Shown here piece by piece: positions 44,270-52,066 of a stretch of DNA of 64,000 bases. The DNA lies in contig CAWEBQ010000002.1 of NCBI GenBank assembly GCA_963807385.1, forward strand, positions 620,001 to 684,000. Direction: 5' to 3'. Each line of letters begins with the position of its first letter. Within the stretch, counting starts at the first letter, position 1. The notes beneath the pieces were generated by a model. That model ran no database searches. It saw nothing but the letters and a program-made list of their open reading frames with translations, and had not been told where the DNA came from. This DNA is from JBDTSW01 sp963807385 (lineage in GTDB: Bacteria; Actinomycetota; Thermoleophilia; Solirubrobacterales; 70-9). The translations under genes were made by a program, and so were the position numbers.

Positions 44270-44805
44270 TTGACGAGCGCCTGCACTTCCTTGAACTCGG
44301 GGGCGTCGGAGCCGCCCAGCAACTCGAACAGCGCCGTCTCGACGCTGGTCATCGCAGCCCCGGCCCGCTCCATCCGCTCGAGGCCCAGCGTTCGGTTCGC
44401 CTCGGTGCGAGACCCGACGGCATCGGTGGCGACCTGGACCTCCACCCCGTCGTCCAGGAGATCGAGCACCGTCTGGTTCACGCAGACGTGGGTCTCGATC
44501 CCGCACACCAGCGCCTGGTCGCGCCCGCCGAGGTCGAATCCCTCCGCCTCGGCGGCCGAGAAGCGCACCTTCTCGAGCGGCTCCGTGCCGGCGGGGAGGG
44601 CCTCCGCCACGCGATCGACGGTCCTGCCGAGGCCCTTCGGGTACTGCTCGGTCACCACGACCGGGACGCCCAGCTCGCCGGCGCCTCGCGCCAGGGTCTC
44701 CGCCGCCGCAGCGACCTGCTCGAAGTCGGGGAGCGCCTTGGCGAACGCCTGCTGCACGTCGACGATCACGAGGACCGCACGCTCGCGGTCGAGCTTGGCC
44801 ACCAT
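44266..44805 (-). CDS. isochorismatase-family cysteine hydrolase in the pyr operon
   Basis: A 179-residue amidohydrolase-like protein. The family triad is visible: Asp in LVIVDVQQAF (about residue 17), Lys in EPLEKVRFSA, and Cys in VCGIETHVCVNQTVLDLLD. A following VATDAVGSRTEANR is typical. Family members hydrolyse isochorismate, nicotinamide, N-carbamoyl compounds or ureidoacrylate. The substrate cannot be told from sequence. The ATG at 44805 shares its A with the pyrC stop and its own stop overlaps carA, so it is an integral operon member. Confidence 0.85.
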   Translation of the reverse strand: MVAKLDRERAVLVIVDVQQAFAKALPDFEQVAAAAETLARGAGELGVPVVVTEQYPKGLGRTVDRVAEALPAGTEPLEKVRFSAAEAEGFDLGGRDQALVCGIETHVCVNQTVLDLLDDGVEVQVATDAVGSRTEANRTLGLERMERAGAAMTSVETALFELLGGSDAPEFKEVQALVK

Positions 44806-46154
44806 CACTCGGCAACTCCCATCGCGAACGAGCGCTGGCGGTAGGCAACCTGGCCCGCGGCGACCGTCATCAGTGTCCGGCCGGTGAGCGTTCGGCCGGC
44901 GAAGCAGGAATTATCCGAGCGGCTCTCCCAGCCGTCGGCGCCGGCCTCCCATTCCGATGCAGGGTCGAAGAGAACCAGGTTGGCCTCGCTGCCCGGCGCC
45001 AGCGACGGCGACTCGATGTCGAATGCCGTGGCGCCGGAGCTCATCCTGTCCACGACGAGCCCGAGGTCGAGTACGCCCGGGAGCACGAGGTCGGTGTGAA
45101 GGACGGCGAAGGCGGTCTCGAGGCCGGTCACGCCCATGGCGGCCTGCTCGAACGGGACCTCCTTGACCTCGGGCGGATGCGGCGCGTGGTCGGTCGCGAT
45201 GCAGTCGATGACACCGGAGCGCAGCCCGTCGAGTAGCGCCTGGCGGTCGGCCTCACCGCGAAGCGGCGGGTTCATCTTGAAGCGCGCGTCGAGGCTCCGC
45301 ACCTGCTCGTCGGTCAGCGTCAGGTGGTGCGGCGTGGCCTCGCAGGTGACGGCGACGCCTGCGGCCTTCGCCGTGTCGACCGCGAGGACGGACTCCTTCG
45401 CCGAGAGGTGCTGGACGTGGATCCGGGCCTGCTCGTACAGGGCGAGCGCGGCATCGCGCGCGATCATCGTCGACTCCGAGACCGCCGGGATCCCCTCCAG
45501 CCCGAGAACCGCCGAGGCGGGCCCCTCGTGCATGACGCCGCTGCCCGAAAGCTCGGGATCCTCCTCGTGCAGTGCGATCTGAAGGCCGGCCAGCCGCTGG
45601 TACTGAAGCGCGCGGCGCATCACCCTCCCGCTTCGGATCGGCAGGCCGTCGTCGGAGAAGCCCGCCGCCCCGGCGTCGCGGAGCTCGGCCATCTCGGTCA
45701 ACTCGGCGCCCTTCATCCCCATGGTCACGGTGGCGAGGAAGCCGACGGGGACCGAGGCCTCGGCGGCGGCCCGCTCACGCAGGGCGGTGATATCGGCCGC
45801 CGAGTCAACGGGGGGCCTGGTGTTGGCCATGGCGAGGATCCCGCAGTAGCCGCCCGCCGCCGCCGCGCGCGAGCCGGTCTCGATGTCCTCGGCGTCCTCT
45901 CCGCCGGGCGTCCGCAGGTGCACATGCGGGTCGAAGAAGGCCGGGAAGACGTACATCCCCTCCGCGTCGACGACCTCGGCTCCGTCCACGGTGGCCTCGC
46001 CCGGCCCGGCAAGCTCGGCGATCTCACCTTCGCGCACGACCACATCGTGGACCGCGTCGATCCCCTGCCGCGGGTCGAGAACGCCCGCCCTGCTGATCAC
46101 GACCGGCCCGGGCTCCCCTCCCCGGCGCCAGTCAAGCGCGGAGACCGGCCTCAC
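44805..46154 (-). CDS. pyrC: dihydroorotase, class I
   Basis: It cyclises carbamoyl-aspartate to dihydroorotate. The 449-residue amidohydrolase barrel shows the metal motif FFDPHVHLRTPGGEDAED, GGYCGILAMANTRPPVD, the His ligand region IHVQHLSAKESV, CEATPHHLTLTDE and the catalytic Asp in IDCIATDHAPHPPEVK. All metal-binding positions are present, so it should be the active enzyme, not the inactive PyrC' paralogue. GTG 46154 overlaps the pyrB stop. Confidence 0.95.
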   Translation of the reverse strand: MRPVSALDWRRGGEPGPVVISRAGVLDPRQGIDAVHDVVVREGEIAELAGPGEATVDGAEVVDAEGMYVFPAFFDPHVHLRTPGGEDAEDIETGSRAAAAGGYCGILAMANTRPPVDSAADITALRERAAAEASVPVGFLATVTMGMKGAELTEMAELRDAGAAGFSDDGLPIRSGRVMRRALQYQRLAGLQIALHEEDPELSGSGVMHEGPASAVLGLEGIPAVSESTMIARDAALALYEQARIHVQHLSAKESVLAVDTAKAAGVAVTCEATPHHLTLTDEQVRSLDARFKMNPPLRGEADRQALLDGLRSGVIDCIATDHAPHPPEVKEVPFEQAAMGVTGLETAFAVLHTDLVLPGVLDLGLVVDRMSSGATAFDIESPSLAPGSEANLVLFDPASEWEAGADGWESRSDNSCFAGRTLTGRTLMTVAAGQVAYRQRSFAMGVAE

Positions 46155-47125
46155 GCCGGCTCCCCGATCGGCGTAGGCGCGGGCATCTCGCCCCCGTCGG
46201 CCTCGGCCCTGTCACCGCGCGGCCGGTCGCCGCCGGTGAGCAGCTCGAAGAGAATCGCCATGCGGACGACGAGCCCGCTCTCAACCTGCGCGGTCATCAG
46301 CGAGGCGGGCCCGTCGATCACCTCGGCCGACAGCTCGACGCCACGGTTGACCGGGCCCGGGTGCATCAGCAGCTGGCGCGCGCCCAGCCGGCGTGCGTCG
46401 ATCTGGAAGTGGGCGACGTACTCACGCAGCGAGGGAACGAAGGAGTCGGTCATCCGCTCGTTCTGCATCCGCAGCGCGTAGACGACGTCGGCCTGCTCGA
46501 GGTCGTCGAGCGTGTGCTTCACGTCCACGTCCATGGCCTGGTCGATCCCACGCGGGATCAGCGTCGGCGGCCCGGCCAGCGTGACCGAGGCCCCCATCTC
46601 AGAGAAGGCGAGCGCGCAGGACCGAGCCACCCGGCTGTGGAGGACGTCGCCGACGATCCAGATCCTCTTGCCCTCGAGCGCGCCGAGGCGCTGGCGCAGC
46701 GTGAAGACGTCGAGGAGCGCCTGGCTGGGGTGCTCGTGCTTGCCGTCACCGGCGTTGATCACGGCCGCGTCGGTCCAGCGGGTGACCAGGTTTGCCGCGC
46801 CCGCCTGCGGGTGGCGGATGATGATCGCCTCCGGCCCGTAGGCGCTGAGGGTCGCGATCGTGTCCTTGAGCGACTCGCCCTTGTCGACCGCCGAGCCCGC
46901 GGACTTCACGGAGATCACGTCCGCCGAGAGGCGCTTGGCGGCGAGCTCGAAGGAGGAGCTCGTGCGAGTGCTGGGCTCGTAGAAGAGGCTCACCACGGTG
47001 CGGCCCCGCAGGGTCGGGACCTTCTTGATGTCGCGCCGCCCCACCTCCGCGAAGCTCTCGGCCCGCTCGAGGATGCGCTCGATGTCCGCGCGCTCCATTC
47101 CCTCCACGCCAAGCAGGTGCCTCAT
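46151..47125 (-). CDS. pyrB: aspartate carbamoyltransferase catalytic subunit
   Basis: It joins carbamoyl phosphate and aspartate. The 324-residue protein has the carbamoyl-phosphate loop EPSTRTSSSFELA, KGESLKDTI, NAGDGKHEHPSQALLDVFTL, the aspartate-binding region around YALRMQNERM, and MHPGPVNRGVEL. No pyrI regulatory gene is present, which suits a PyrR-controlled operon. ATG 47125 overlaps the pyrR stop. Confidence 0.96.
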   Translation of the reverse strand: MRHLLGVEGMERADIERILERAESFAEVGRRDIKKVPTLRGRTVVSLFYEPSTRTSSSFELAAKRLSADVISVKSAGSAVDKGESLKDTIATLSAYGPEAIIIRHPQAGAANLVTRWTDAAVINAGDGKHEHPSQALLDVFTLRQRLGALEGKRIWIVGDVLHSRVARSCALAFSEMGASVTLAGPPTLIPRGIDQAMDVDVKHTLDDLEQADVVYALRMQNERMTDSFVPSLREYVAHFQIDARRLGARQLLMHPGPVNRGVELSAEVIDGPASLMTAQVESGLVVRMAILFELLTGGDRPRGDRAEADGGEMPAPTPIGEPA

Positions 47126-47709
47126 TCGCCGTCCTCCTCTCCCGCCACCGCGGTCGTGGCCTCGAGCGGCTGCGCGATCGCCACCTCGTCGAAGCCGTCG
47201 GATTCCTCCATCCGGACGTACACGCGCTCCTCGCGAGCAGTGGGCAGGTTCTTGCCCACGTAGTCGGGCCGGATCGGGAGCTCACGGTGCCCGCGGTCGA
47301 CGAGGGCGGCGAGCTGCACGCGGCCGGGGCGACCGTAGTCGAAGAGCGCCTCGATCCCCGCGCGAGCCGTGCGGCCGGTGAAGAGGACGTCGTCGACCAG
47401 GATCACGGTTCGGCCCTCGAGATCGAAGTCGAGGTGCGAGGCGTGCACCACCGGGGCGGCGGCCGGCTCGCGCCCGTCCATGTCGTCGCGATAGAAGGAG
47501 ATGTCGATGTCGCCGAGCGGGACCTCGCCGCCGGTCAGCTCGCCCACGAGCACCTGGAGCCGCGCGGCCAGCAGCGCCCCACGGGTGTGAATCCCGACGA
47601 GGGCGAGGGTCTCGCCGCCTGGATTCTTCTCGATTATCTCGTGAGCAATCCGCACCAGCGTGCGGCGCAGGTCGTCTCGGTCGAGAACGACCTTGTGGAG
47701 GTCTTCCAC
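47122..47709 (-). CDS. pyrR: bifunctional pyr operon regulator / uracil phosphoribosyltransferase
   Basis: PyrR senses UMP and binds pyr mRNA. The 195-residue protein has the PRPP motif TVILVDDVLFTGRTARAG, VGIHTRGALLAARLQ, DISFYRDDM and VQLAALVDRGHRELPIRPDYVGKNLPT. GTG 47709 (VEDLHKVVLDRDDLRRTLVRIAHEI) is chosen from the AAGGGG site 6 bases upstream. A small hairpin with a PyrR-loop-like sequence lies directly upstream. It is the first gene of the pyrimidine operon. Confidence 0.95.
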   Translation of the reverse strand: MEDLHKVVLDRDDLRRTLVRIAHEIIEKNPGGETLALVGIHTRGALLAARLQVLVGELTGGEVPLGDIDISFYRDDMDGREPAAAPVVHASHLDFDLEGRTVILVDDVLFTGRTARAGIEALFDYGRPGRVQLAALVDRGHRELPIRPDYVGKNLPTAREERVYVRMEESDGFDEVAIAQPLEATTAVAGEEDGE

Positions 47710-47725
47710 TTGCGTGCCCCTTCCT

Positions 47726-47767
47726 GGTCTCTCGGACCGGGTTAAAGGAACCGACGGGGCGAGCCTA
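47726..47767 (-). promoter_or_regulatory. pyr operon -10 box and candidate PyrR-binding hairpin
   Basis: TAGGCT (47767-47762) is a plausible -10 for a leader of about 46 nt. Within it GGTC-CGAGA-GACC (47738-47726) forms a 4-bp stem. It ends 6 bases before the ribosome site AAGGGG. The PyrR consensus is ARUC-CNGNGA-GGYU. This hairpin matches except for one missing loop base and part of the stem. The place next to the ribosome site suggests translational repression, as described for mycobacterial pyr. Confidence 0.4.
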
Positions 47768-47924
47768 CCACCCGCCTCCACGGAACCCCGGACGCGCTAT
47801 TTCACCGCCAGCAGGCTCGGCGCAAACTGGGCGTTCCCCTCCACACCCCCCCCTCGAGTTTCCACGCTGGCACGCGACCAGGAGGTGCCACCGTGGAAAG
47901 TCGGGGCGTGAGAGGATCGTCGTA

Positions 47925-48803
47925 ATGAAGATGCACGAGGCCACGCGGGAGGCGATCGCCATCCACCAGGCCGCCGGCAGGCGGTTTCAGGCAGGCGGCG
48001 TGGGCAGCTTCGTACGAGAGCAGGGAAGCGGCGGGACGGTGGTCCACGTCCACGGGGTGCCGACGTCCTCATTCCTCTACCGAAAGATGATTCCGGCGGT
48101 CGCCGGGCAGGGCCTCCACGCCGTGGCGTTCGACTTCCCCGGGCTGGGCCTGGCGGAGCGGCCCGAGGACTTCGACTACTCGTGGTCGGGCCTGGCCTCG
48201 TGGATGGGCGATGCCATCGACGCCCTCGGGATCGACCGCTGCCACCTGGTCGTGCACGACATCGGTGGCCCGATCGGTTTCGAGTGGGCGATCAAGAACC
48301 CGGACCGGGTGCTCTCGGTGACCGTGCTGAACACCCTGCTGGATGTCGCCACCTTCCGGCGCCCCTGGTCGATGCAGCCCTTCTCGGTACGCGGTCTCGG
48401 CGAGATCTGGCTCGCGACGCTCCAGCCCTGGATCGGCTCGCAGCTCTTCTACCTCCAGGGGATCGAGGACCGCTCGGCGACCCCGAGGCACGACGTCCAG
48501 GCTCACATCCACCTGCTGAAGCACAGCGACCGCGGGCGCGCGTTCCTGCGGATCATGCGGGGCTTCGAGCTGACACCGGAGAAGCAGCGGTTCCTCTGGG
48601 ACGGGCTAGCCGGACACGCGTGGCCGGCACGGATCGTCTGGGGTGAGCGCGACCCGGCGCTCGGGCTCGACCGGCTCGCGGTCGTGGAGAAGGTGCTGGG
48701 CACCAACGACACAATCCTGCTGCCGGCCAAGCACTTCCTCCAGGAGGACCAGGCGCCGGCGATCGCCAACGCGATCGGAGACCTGGCCGCACCCCTGGGC
48801 TAG
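47925..48803 (+). CDS. alpha/beta-fold hydrolase, haloalkane-dehalogenase-like
   Basis: A 292-residue hydrolase. HGVPTSSFLYRKM is the oxyanion/halide-region motif of haloalkane dehalogenase relatives. The nucleophile elbow VVHDIGGPIGFEWA carries Asp (about residue 110). The residue after Asp is Ile, where dehalogenases usually have Trp. A late Asp in WGERDPALG and the final His in LLPAKHFLQEDQ complete a triad. Dehalogenase or epoxide hydrolase activity is possible, but the substrate is unknown. It is divergent from pyrR, and its stop overlaps that of RNase Z. Confidence 0.8.
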   Translation: MKMHEATREAIAIHQAAGRRFQAGGVGSFVREQGSGGTVVHVHGVPTSSFLYRKMIPAVAGQGLHAVAFDFPGLGLAERPEDFDYSWSGLASWMGDAIDALGIDRCHLVVHDIGGPIGFEWAIKNPDRVLSVTVLNTLLDVATFRRPWSMQPFSVRGLGEIWLATLQPWIGSQLFYLQGIEDRSATPRHDVQAHIHLLKHSDRGRAFLRIMRGFELTPEKQRFLWDGLAGHAWPARIVWGERDPALGLDRLAVVEKVLGTNDTILLPAKHFLQEDQAPAIANAIGDLAAPLG

Positions 48804-49780
48804 GACGCGGCGGGCTCGGCGGTCCGCGGGGAGCGCGGAGGCCTGGCCCCACGCTCGATGAGCCTCGGCCCGCCCCGCTCCGGGAACGGGATCTCGACGA
48901 TGTCGAAATCACGTGGGGCGATGGCGCCCGGTAGGACCTCCCGCGCTTCGGCGAGGAGCTCGCGGACGTCATAGCGGGTGGACGCGTGCACGAGGGCGAG
49001 CATCTCCACGCCCGCCTCGTTCGCGAGCTCCGCCGCCTGGCGGGCGGTGGTGTGCCCGGTCTCGGCGGCGCGCTGGGCGTCCGCGCTTGCGAAGGCCGAG
49101 TCGTGGATTAGAAGCTGGGCTTCGTGGGCGGCGACCCTGGTCATCTCGGAGGGGACCGTGTCGCCGGTCACCACCACCTTGCGGCCCGCGCGGGCGTCGC
49201 CCATTACGTCGGCGGCCCTGACCGTGGTGCCTCCGACCTCAACGTCCTCCCCGCGCTGCAGGCGCCCCAGCTCGGGGCCGTTCGGAACGCCGAGCCCGGT
49301 GGCCTTCGCCGCGTCGAGATGTCCTGGCCGCTCGGCTTCGACGATCGCGTAGCCGTAGGCGGTCACGCGATGCTCGACCGGGAAGGAGCGAACCTCGTAG
49401 CCGTCGTGTTGCACGGCCTCCCCCTCCCCCAGCTCGAGCAGCTCGAGCTCGTAGGCGACCCGGCCGAAGATCCGGCGCAGCGAGCCGACCAGGTCCTTCA
49501 GTCCCGGCGGCCCGATCAGACGCAGCGGCAGCTCGCGCTCGGTGAGGTCGTAGGTCTTGAGCAACCCGGGGATCCCAAGGTAGTGATCCGCGTGGTAATG
49601 ACTGATGTAGATGTCCTGGACCTGCACCAGGCCGACCGACTTCTGCATCTGCCGCTGCGTTCCCTCGCCGCAGTCAAACAACAGCCGGTCGCCGCCCAGG
49701 CGGGCGAGCACCGAGGCGGTCGACCGCTTGGCGGTCGGCAGCGAACCACCGGTCCCCAGGAACACCATGTCGAGGTCCAC
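48800..49780 (-). CDS. rnz: ribonuclease Z
   Basis: RNase Z trims tRNA 3' ends. The protein has about 326 residues: VFLGTGGSLPTAKRSTASVLAR, FDCGEGTQRQMQKSVGL, metal motif SHYHADHYLGIPGLL (Ala replaces the usual Gly), VVTGDTVPSEM, and HTTARQAAELANEAGVEMLALVHASTRYD. The start is uncertain: GTG 49780 (VDLDMVFLG) or ATG 49768. A tRNA-Arg gene lies just beyond its start on the other strand. The stop codons of this gene and the preceding hydrolase share CTAG. Confidence 0.9.
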   Translation of the reverse strand: MDLDMVFLGTGGSLPTAKRSTASVLARLGGDRLLFDCGEGTQRQMQKSVGLVQVQDIYISHYHADHYLGIPGLLKTYDLTERELPLRLIGPPGLKDLVGSLRRIFGRVAYELELLELGEGEAVQHDGYEVRSFPVEHRVTAYGYAIVEAERPGHLDAAKATGLGVPNGPELGRLQRGEDVEVGGTTVRAADVMGDARAGRKVVVTGDTVPSEMTRVAAHEAQLLIHDSAFASADAQRAAETGHTTARQAAELANEAGVEMLALVHASTRYDVRELLAEAREVLPGAIAPRDFDIVEIPFPERGGPRLIERGARPPRSPRTAEPAAS

Positions 49781-49872
49781 GCTGAGAAGGTAGCCGGGCC
49801 TCAACCCTGGGCGCGGCGTCGCCCTCCGGCTGCGCCGAGGTTCGCAACCGACGGTCTAAGCTCATTCGCTCG

Positions 49873-49946
49873 GCGCCCGTAGCTCAGCTGGATAGAGCGC
49901 GTCCCTCCGGAGGACGAGGTCGCAGGTTCGAATCCTGCCGGGCGTG
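49873..49946 (+). tRNA. tRNA-Arg (anticodon CCG)
   Basis: A complete cloverleaf of 74 bases without encoded CCA. The acceptor stem is GCGCCCG/CGGGCGT and the D arm GCTC-AGCTGGATA-GAGC. The anticodon arm is CGTCC-CTCCGGA-GGACG with anticodon CCG at 49907-49909. The T arm is GCAGG-TTCGAAT-CCTGC, with discriminator G. It reads CGG arginine codons, frequent in this GC-rich genome. Confidence 0.97.
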
Positions 49947-49970
49947 TTGTACGAATCAGAGGCGTCTCGG

Positions 49971-50010
49971 TCGATTGTCGGCTCAGGTGCGCTCACCGAC
50001 CTTCAATCGA
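49971..50010. terminator. hairpin between tRNA-Arg and the epimerase gene
   Basis: TCGATTG (49971-49977) pairs with CAATCGA (50004-50010), and TCGG pairs with CCGA inside. It lies 25 bases after the tRNA and 40 bases after the minus-strand epimerase, so it could terminate from either side. No T-run is present. Confidence 0.45.
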
Positions 50011-50050
50011 CGGTCGACCCGCGGCGGGCGCGTTGGAGTGGGGCCGGCGG

Positions 50051-51028
50051 CTACGCCGGGGGGCGGACCTCGGGGTGCTCGCGGTACCAGTCGAGGGTGC
50101 GCTGCAGCCCCTCCTCGAGCCCGACCGACGGGGCCCAGCCGCAACGCTCGCGGAGCTTCGCCGGGTCCACCCACTGGCGGTCGATCTCGCCGTCGGGGTT
50201 GCCGGCGCCCTGGATGTCCGGCTCGAGCTCCCGGCCCGAGAGGCGCGCGACCGTATCCACGATCTGCCTGACCGAGTGCGGCTTGCCCCCGCCGGCGTTG
50301 AACGCCTCGCCTCGCACGGCGTCGCTGTCGAGGTGGGCTTCGATGGCCAGGTAGGCAGCGGACGCGTCCTCGACGTAGAGGAGGTCCCGCTCCGGCGAGC
50401 CGTCGGAGCGGAGGACCGGGGCCCGGCCGTCGAGGACGGAGCAGACGGCCTCGGGGATGAGCCGCGAGAAGTTGAGGTCTCCGCCGCCGTAGATATTGGC
50501 GAACCGGGTAACGGCGACCGGAAGGCCGTAGGAGTGGAAGTAGCTGCGGGAGATGATGTCCGCGGCAGCCTTCGAGGCCTCGTAGGGCGCCGTCGCCTGC
50601 AGCGGGTAGTCCTCCCGGTAGGGAAGCTCGTCGTGGGCGCCGTAGGCCTTGTCCGAGGAGGCGACCACGATTCGCTCGACGCCGGTGCGCCGGCATGCGT
50701 CGAGCAGGGTCCAGGTGCCGCGGACGTTGGTCTCGAAGCCGCGAACCGGCGAGGCCTGGACGGTGCTCACAATCGTCTCCGCCGCCAGGTGGAAGACCGA
50801 GCCGACGCCGTGTTCGGTGATCAGGCGCTCCATCAGCTCGCCGTCGTTCAAATCGCCGGAGACGTCCTCGACCTCATCCTCGATGCCGAGCAGCCGCAGC
50901 GTCGAGACCGGCCGCTCGGGCCTCCCCTTATCGAGTGAGACGACGGTCCGCCCCTCCTCGAGCAGCGCCTTCGCAAGCCAGGCGCCCGCGAACCCGCGCG
51001 CGCCCGTCACCAGCGCCACCTCAGCCAT
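50051..51028 (-). CDS. NAD-dependent epimerase/dehydratase, CDP-glucose 4,6-dehydratase-like
   Basis: A 325-residue short-chain dehydrogenase. The Rossmann motif is VTGARGFAGAWLAKAL, HLAAETIVSTVQASP matches nucleotide-sugar dehydratases, and the active site is SDKAYG and YEASKAAAD. The C-terminal sugar region contains NIYGGGDLNFSRLIPE. Its partner just upstream is a glucose-1-phosphate cytidylyltransferase-like gene (8-base overlap). This makes CDP-glucose 4,6-dehydratase (RfbG-type) the best guess, for deoxysugar synthesis on the cell surface. Confidence 0.78.
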   Translation of the reverse strand: MAEVALVTGARGFAGAWLAKALLEEGRTVVSLDKGRPERPVSTLRLLGIEDEVEDVSGDLNDGELMERLITEHGVGSVFHLAAETIVSTVQASPVRGFETNVRGTWTLLDACRRTGVERIVVASSDKAYGAHDELPYREDYPLQATAPYEASKAAADIISRSYFHSYGLPVAVTRFANIYGGGDLNFSRLIPEAVCSVLDGRAPVLRSDGSPERDLLYVEDASAAYLAIEAHLDSDAVRGEAFNAGGGKPHSVRQIVDTVARLSGRELEPDIQGAGNPDGEIDRQWVDPAKLRERCGWAPSVGLEEGLQRTLDWYREHPEVRPPA

Positions 51029-51770
51029 TGGTGCCGCCGATCGCCTCGCGCTGCCAGACCGCCCATGGCGCCGACCCGCCCTCCCAGAGGTCGTTCAGCA
51101 CGACCGCATCCTTATAGGTGTCCATGCAGTCCCAGAAGCCGTCGTGGCGGAAAGCGTTCAGCTGCCCGTCGGCCGCGACGCGGCGCAGCGGCTCCCGCTC
51201 GAGCACGCTCGTCCTCTCGACGAATTCCAGGAACTCCGGCTGCAGGCACATGAAGCCGCCGTTGATCCAGTAGTCCAAGCGTGGCTTCTCCTCGAATCCG
51301 GTGATGCGCTCGGTCTCGTCGATGACCGCGATCCCCCACTGGCTGTAGGGGCGCACGACGGTCATCGTCGCGATCCGCCCCTCGCGACGGTGCGAGGCAA
51401 GGAGCGCCTCCAGATCGATGTCGGCGACGCCGTCCGCGTAGGTGAGGCAAAACGGCCCCGAGCGCAGGCGTTCGGCCGCCAGCGCCACACGCCCGCCCGT
51501 GGGCGTATCGAGCCCGGTGTCCACGCACTCGATCTCGACCTCCTCGGGCCAGTCGGCCGCCGCAACGAACTCCTCGATCATCTCGCCCAGGTAGCCCGTC
51601 AGCAGGACGAACCGCCGCAGGCCCTGCGCCGCGTAGATCCTGATCACGTGCCAGAGGATCGGCCTGCCGCCGATCTCCACCAGGGCCTTGGGGATCGCGT
51701 GCGTGTGCTCCTGCAGCCGTGTGCCGCGTCCTCCGCAGAGGATCGCGACCGGCTGGGACACTCTGCTCAA
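51021..51770 (-). CDS. sugar nucleotidyltransferase, glucose-1-phosphate cytidylyltransferase-like
   Basis: A 249-residue NTP transferase. AILCGGRGTRLQEHTHAIPKALVEIGGRPILWHV is the nucleotide-binding signature and YADGVADIDLEALL holds the metal Asp. YWINGGFMCLQPEF and HDGFWDCMDTYKD resemble RfbF. It would make CDP-glucose for the adjacent dehydratase. The start is TTG 51770 overlapping the MoaD-like stop (TTGA), or GTG four codons later. It belongs to the transcription unit of the SAM riboswitch unless a separate promoter exists. Confidence 0.8.
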   Translation of the reverse strand: MSRVSQPVAILCGGRGTRLQEHTHAIPKALVEIGGRPILWHVIRIYAAQGLRRFVLLTGYLGEMIEEFVAAADWPEEVEIECVDTGLDTPTGGRVALAAERLRSGPFCLTYADGVADIDLEALLASHRREGRIATMTVVRPYSQWGIAVIDETERITGFEEKPRLDYWINGGFMCLQPEFLEFVERTSVLEREPLRRVAADGQLNAFRHDGFWDCMDTYKDAVVLNDLWEGGSAPWAVWQREAIGGTNG

Positions 51771-52039
51771 CCACCTGCGACGGCGGGGAGGATCGTGACC
51801 TCGTCGCCGTCGGAGAGCTCGGTGTCGAGGCCGTCCTGGAACCGGATGTCCTCGCCCGAGACGTACACGTTCACGAACCGCCGCAGGGTGCCGTCCTCGG
51901 TGATGCGGGCGCGCAGCTCCTCGTGGGCATCGAAGACCGCGTCGAGCGCCTGGCCCACCGTGCCTCCTTCGACCTCGACCTCTCCCTCGCCGTCGGTGAC
52001 GCCGCGGAGCTGCGCAGGGATCTTGACCGTGACCGCCAT
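51767..52039 (-). CDS. MoaD/ThiS-family sulfur carrier protein
   Basis: A 90-residue ubiquitin-like protein: VTVKIPAQLRGVTDGEGEVEVEGGTVGQALDAV, RITEDGTLRRFVNVYVSGEDIRFQDGLDTELSDGDEVTILPAVAGG. The C-terminal Gly-Gly is the site for adenylation and thiocarboxylation. No moaE, moeB, thiG or mec gene is adjacent. It is 27 bases downstream of the threonine-synthase-like gene, and its stop overlaps the next start. The link to a PLP enzyme resembles the CysO-CysM pair of mycobacteria. Confidence 0.88.
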   Translation of the reverse strand: MAVTVKIPAQLRGVTDGEGEVEVEGGTVGQALDAVFDAHEELRARITEDGTLRRFVNVYVSGEDIRFQDGLDTELSDGDEVTILPAVAGG

Positions 52040-52066
52040 CCGCCGGGAATGTAGTGGGTGCCGCGC

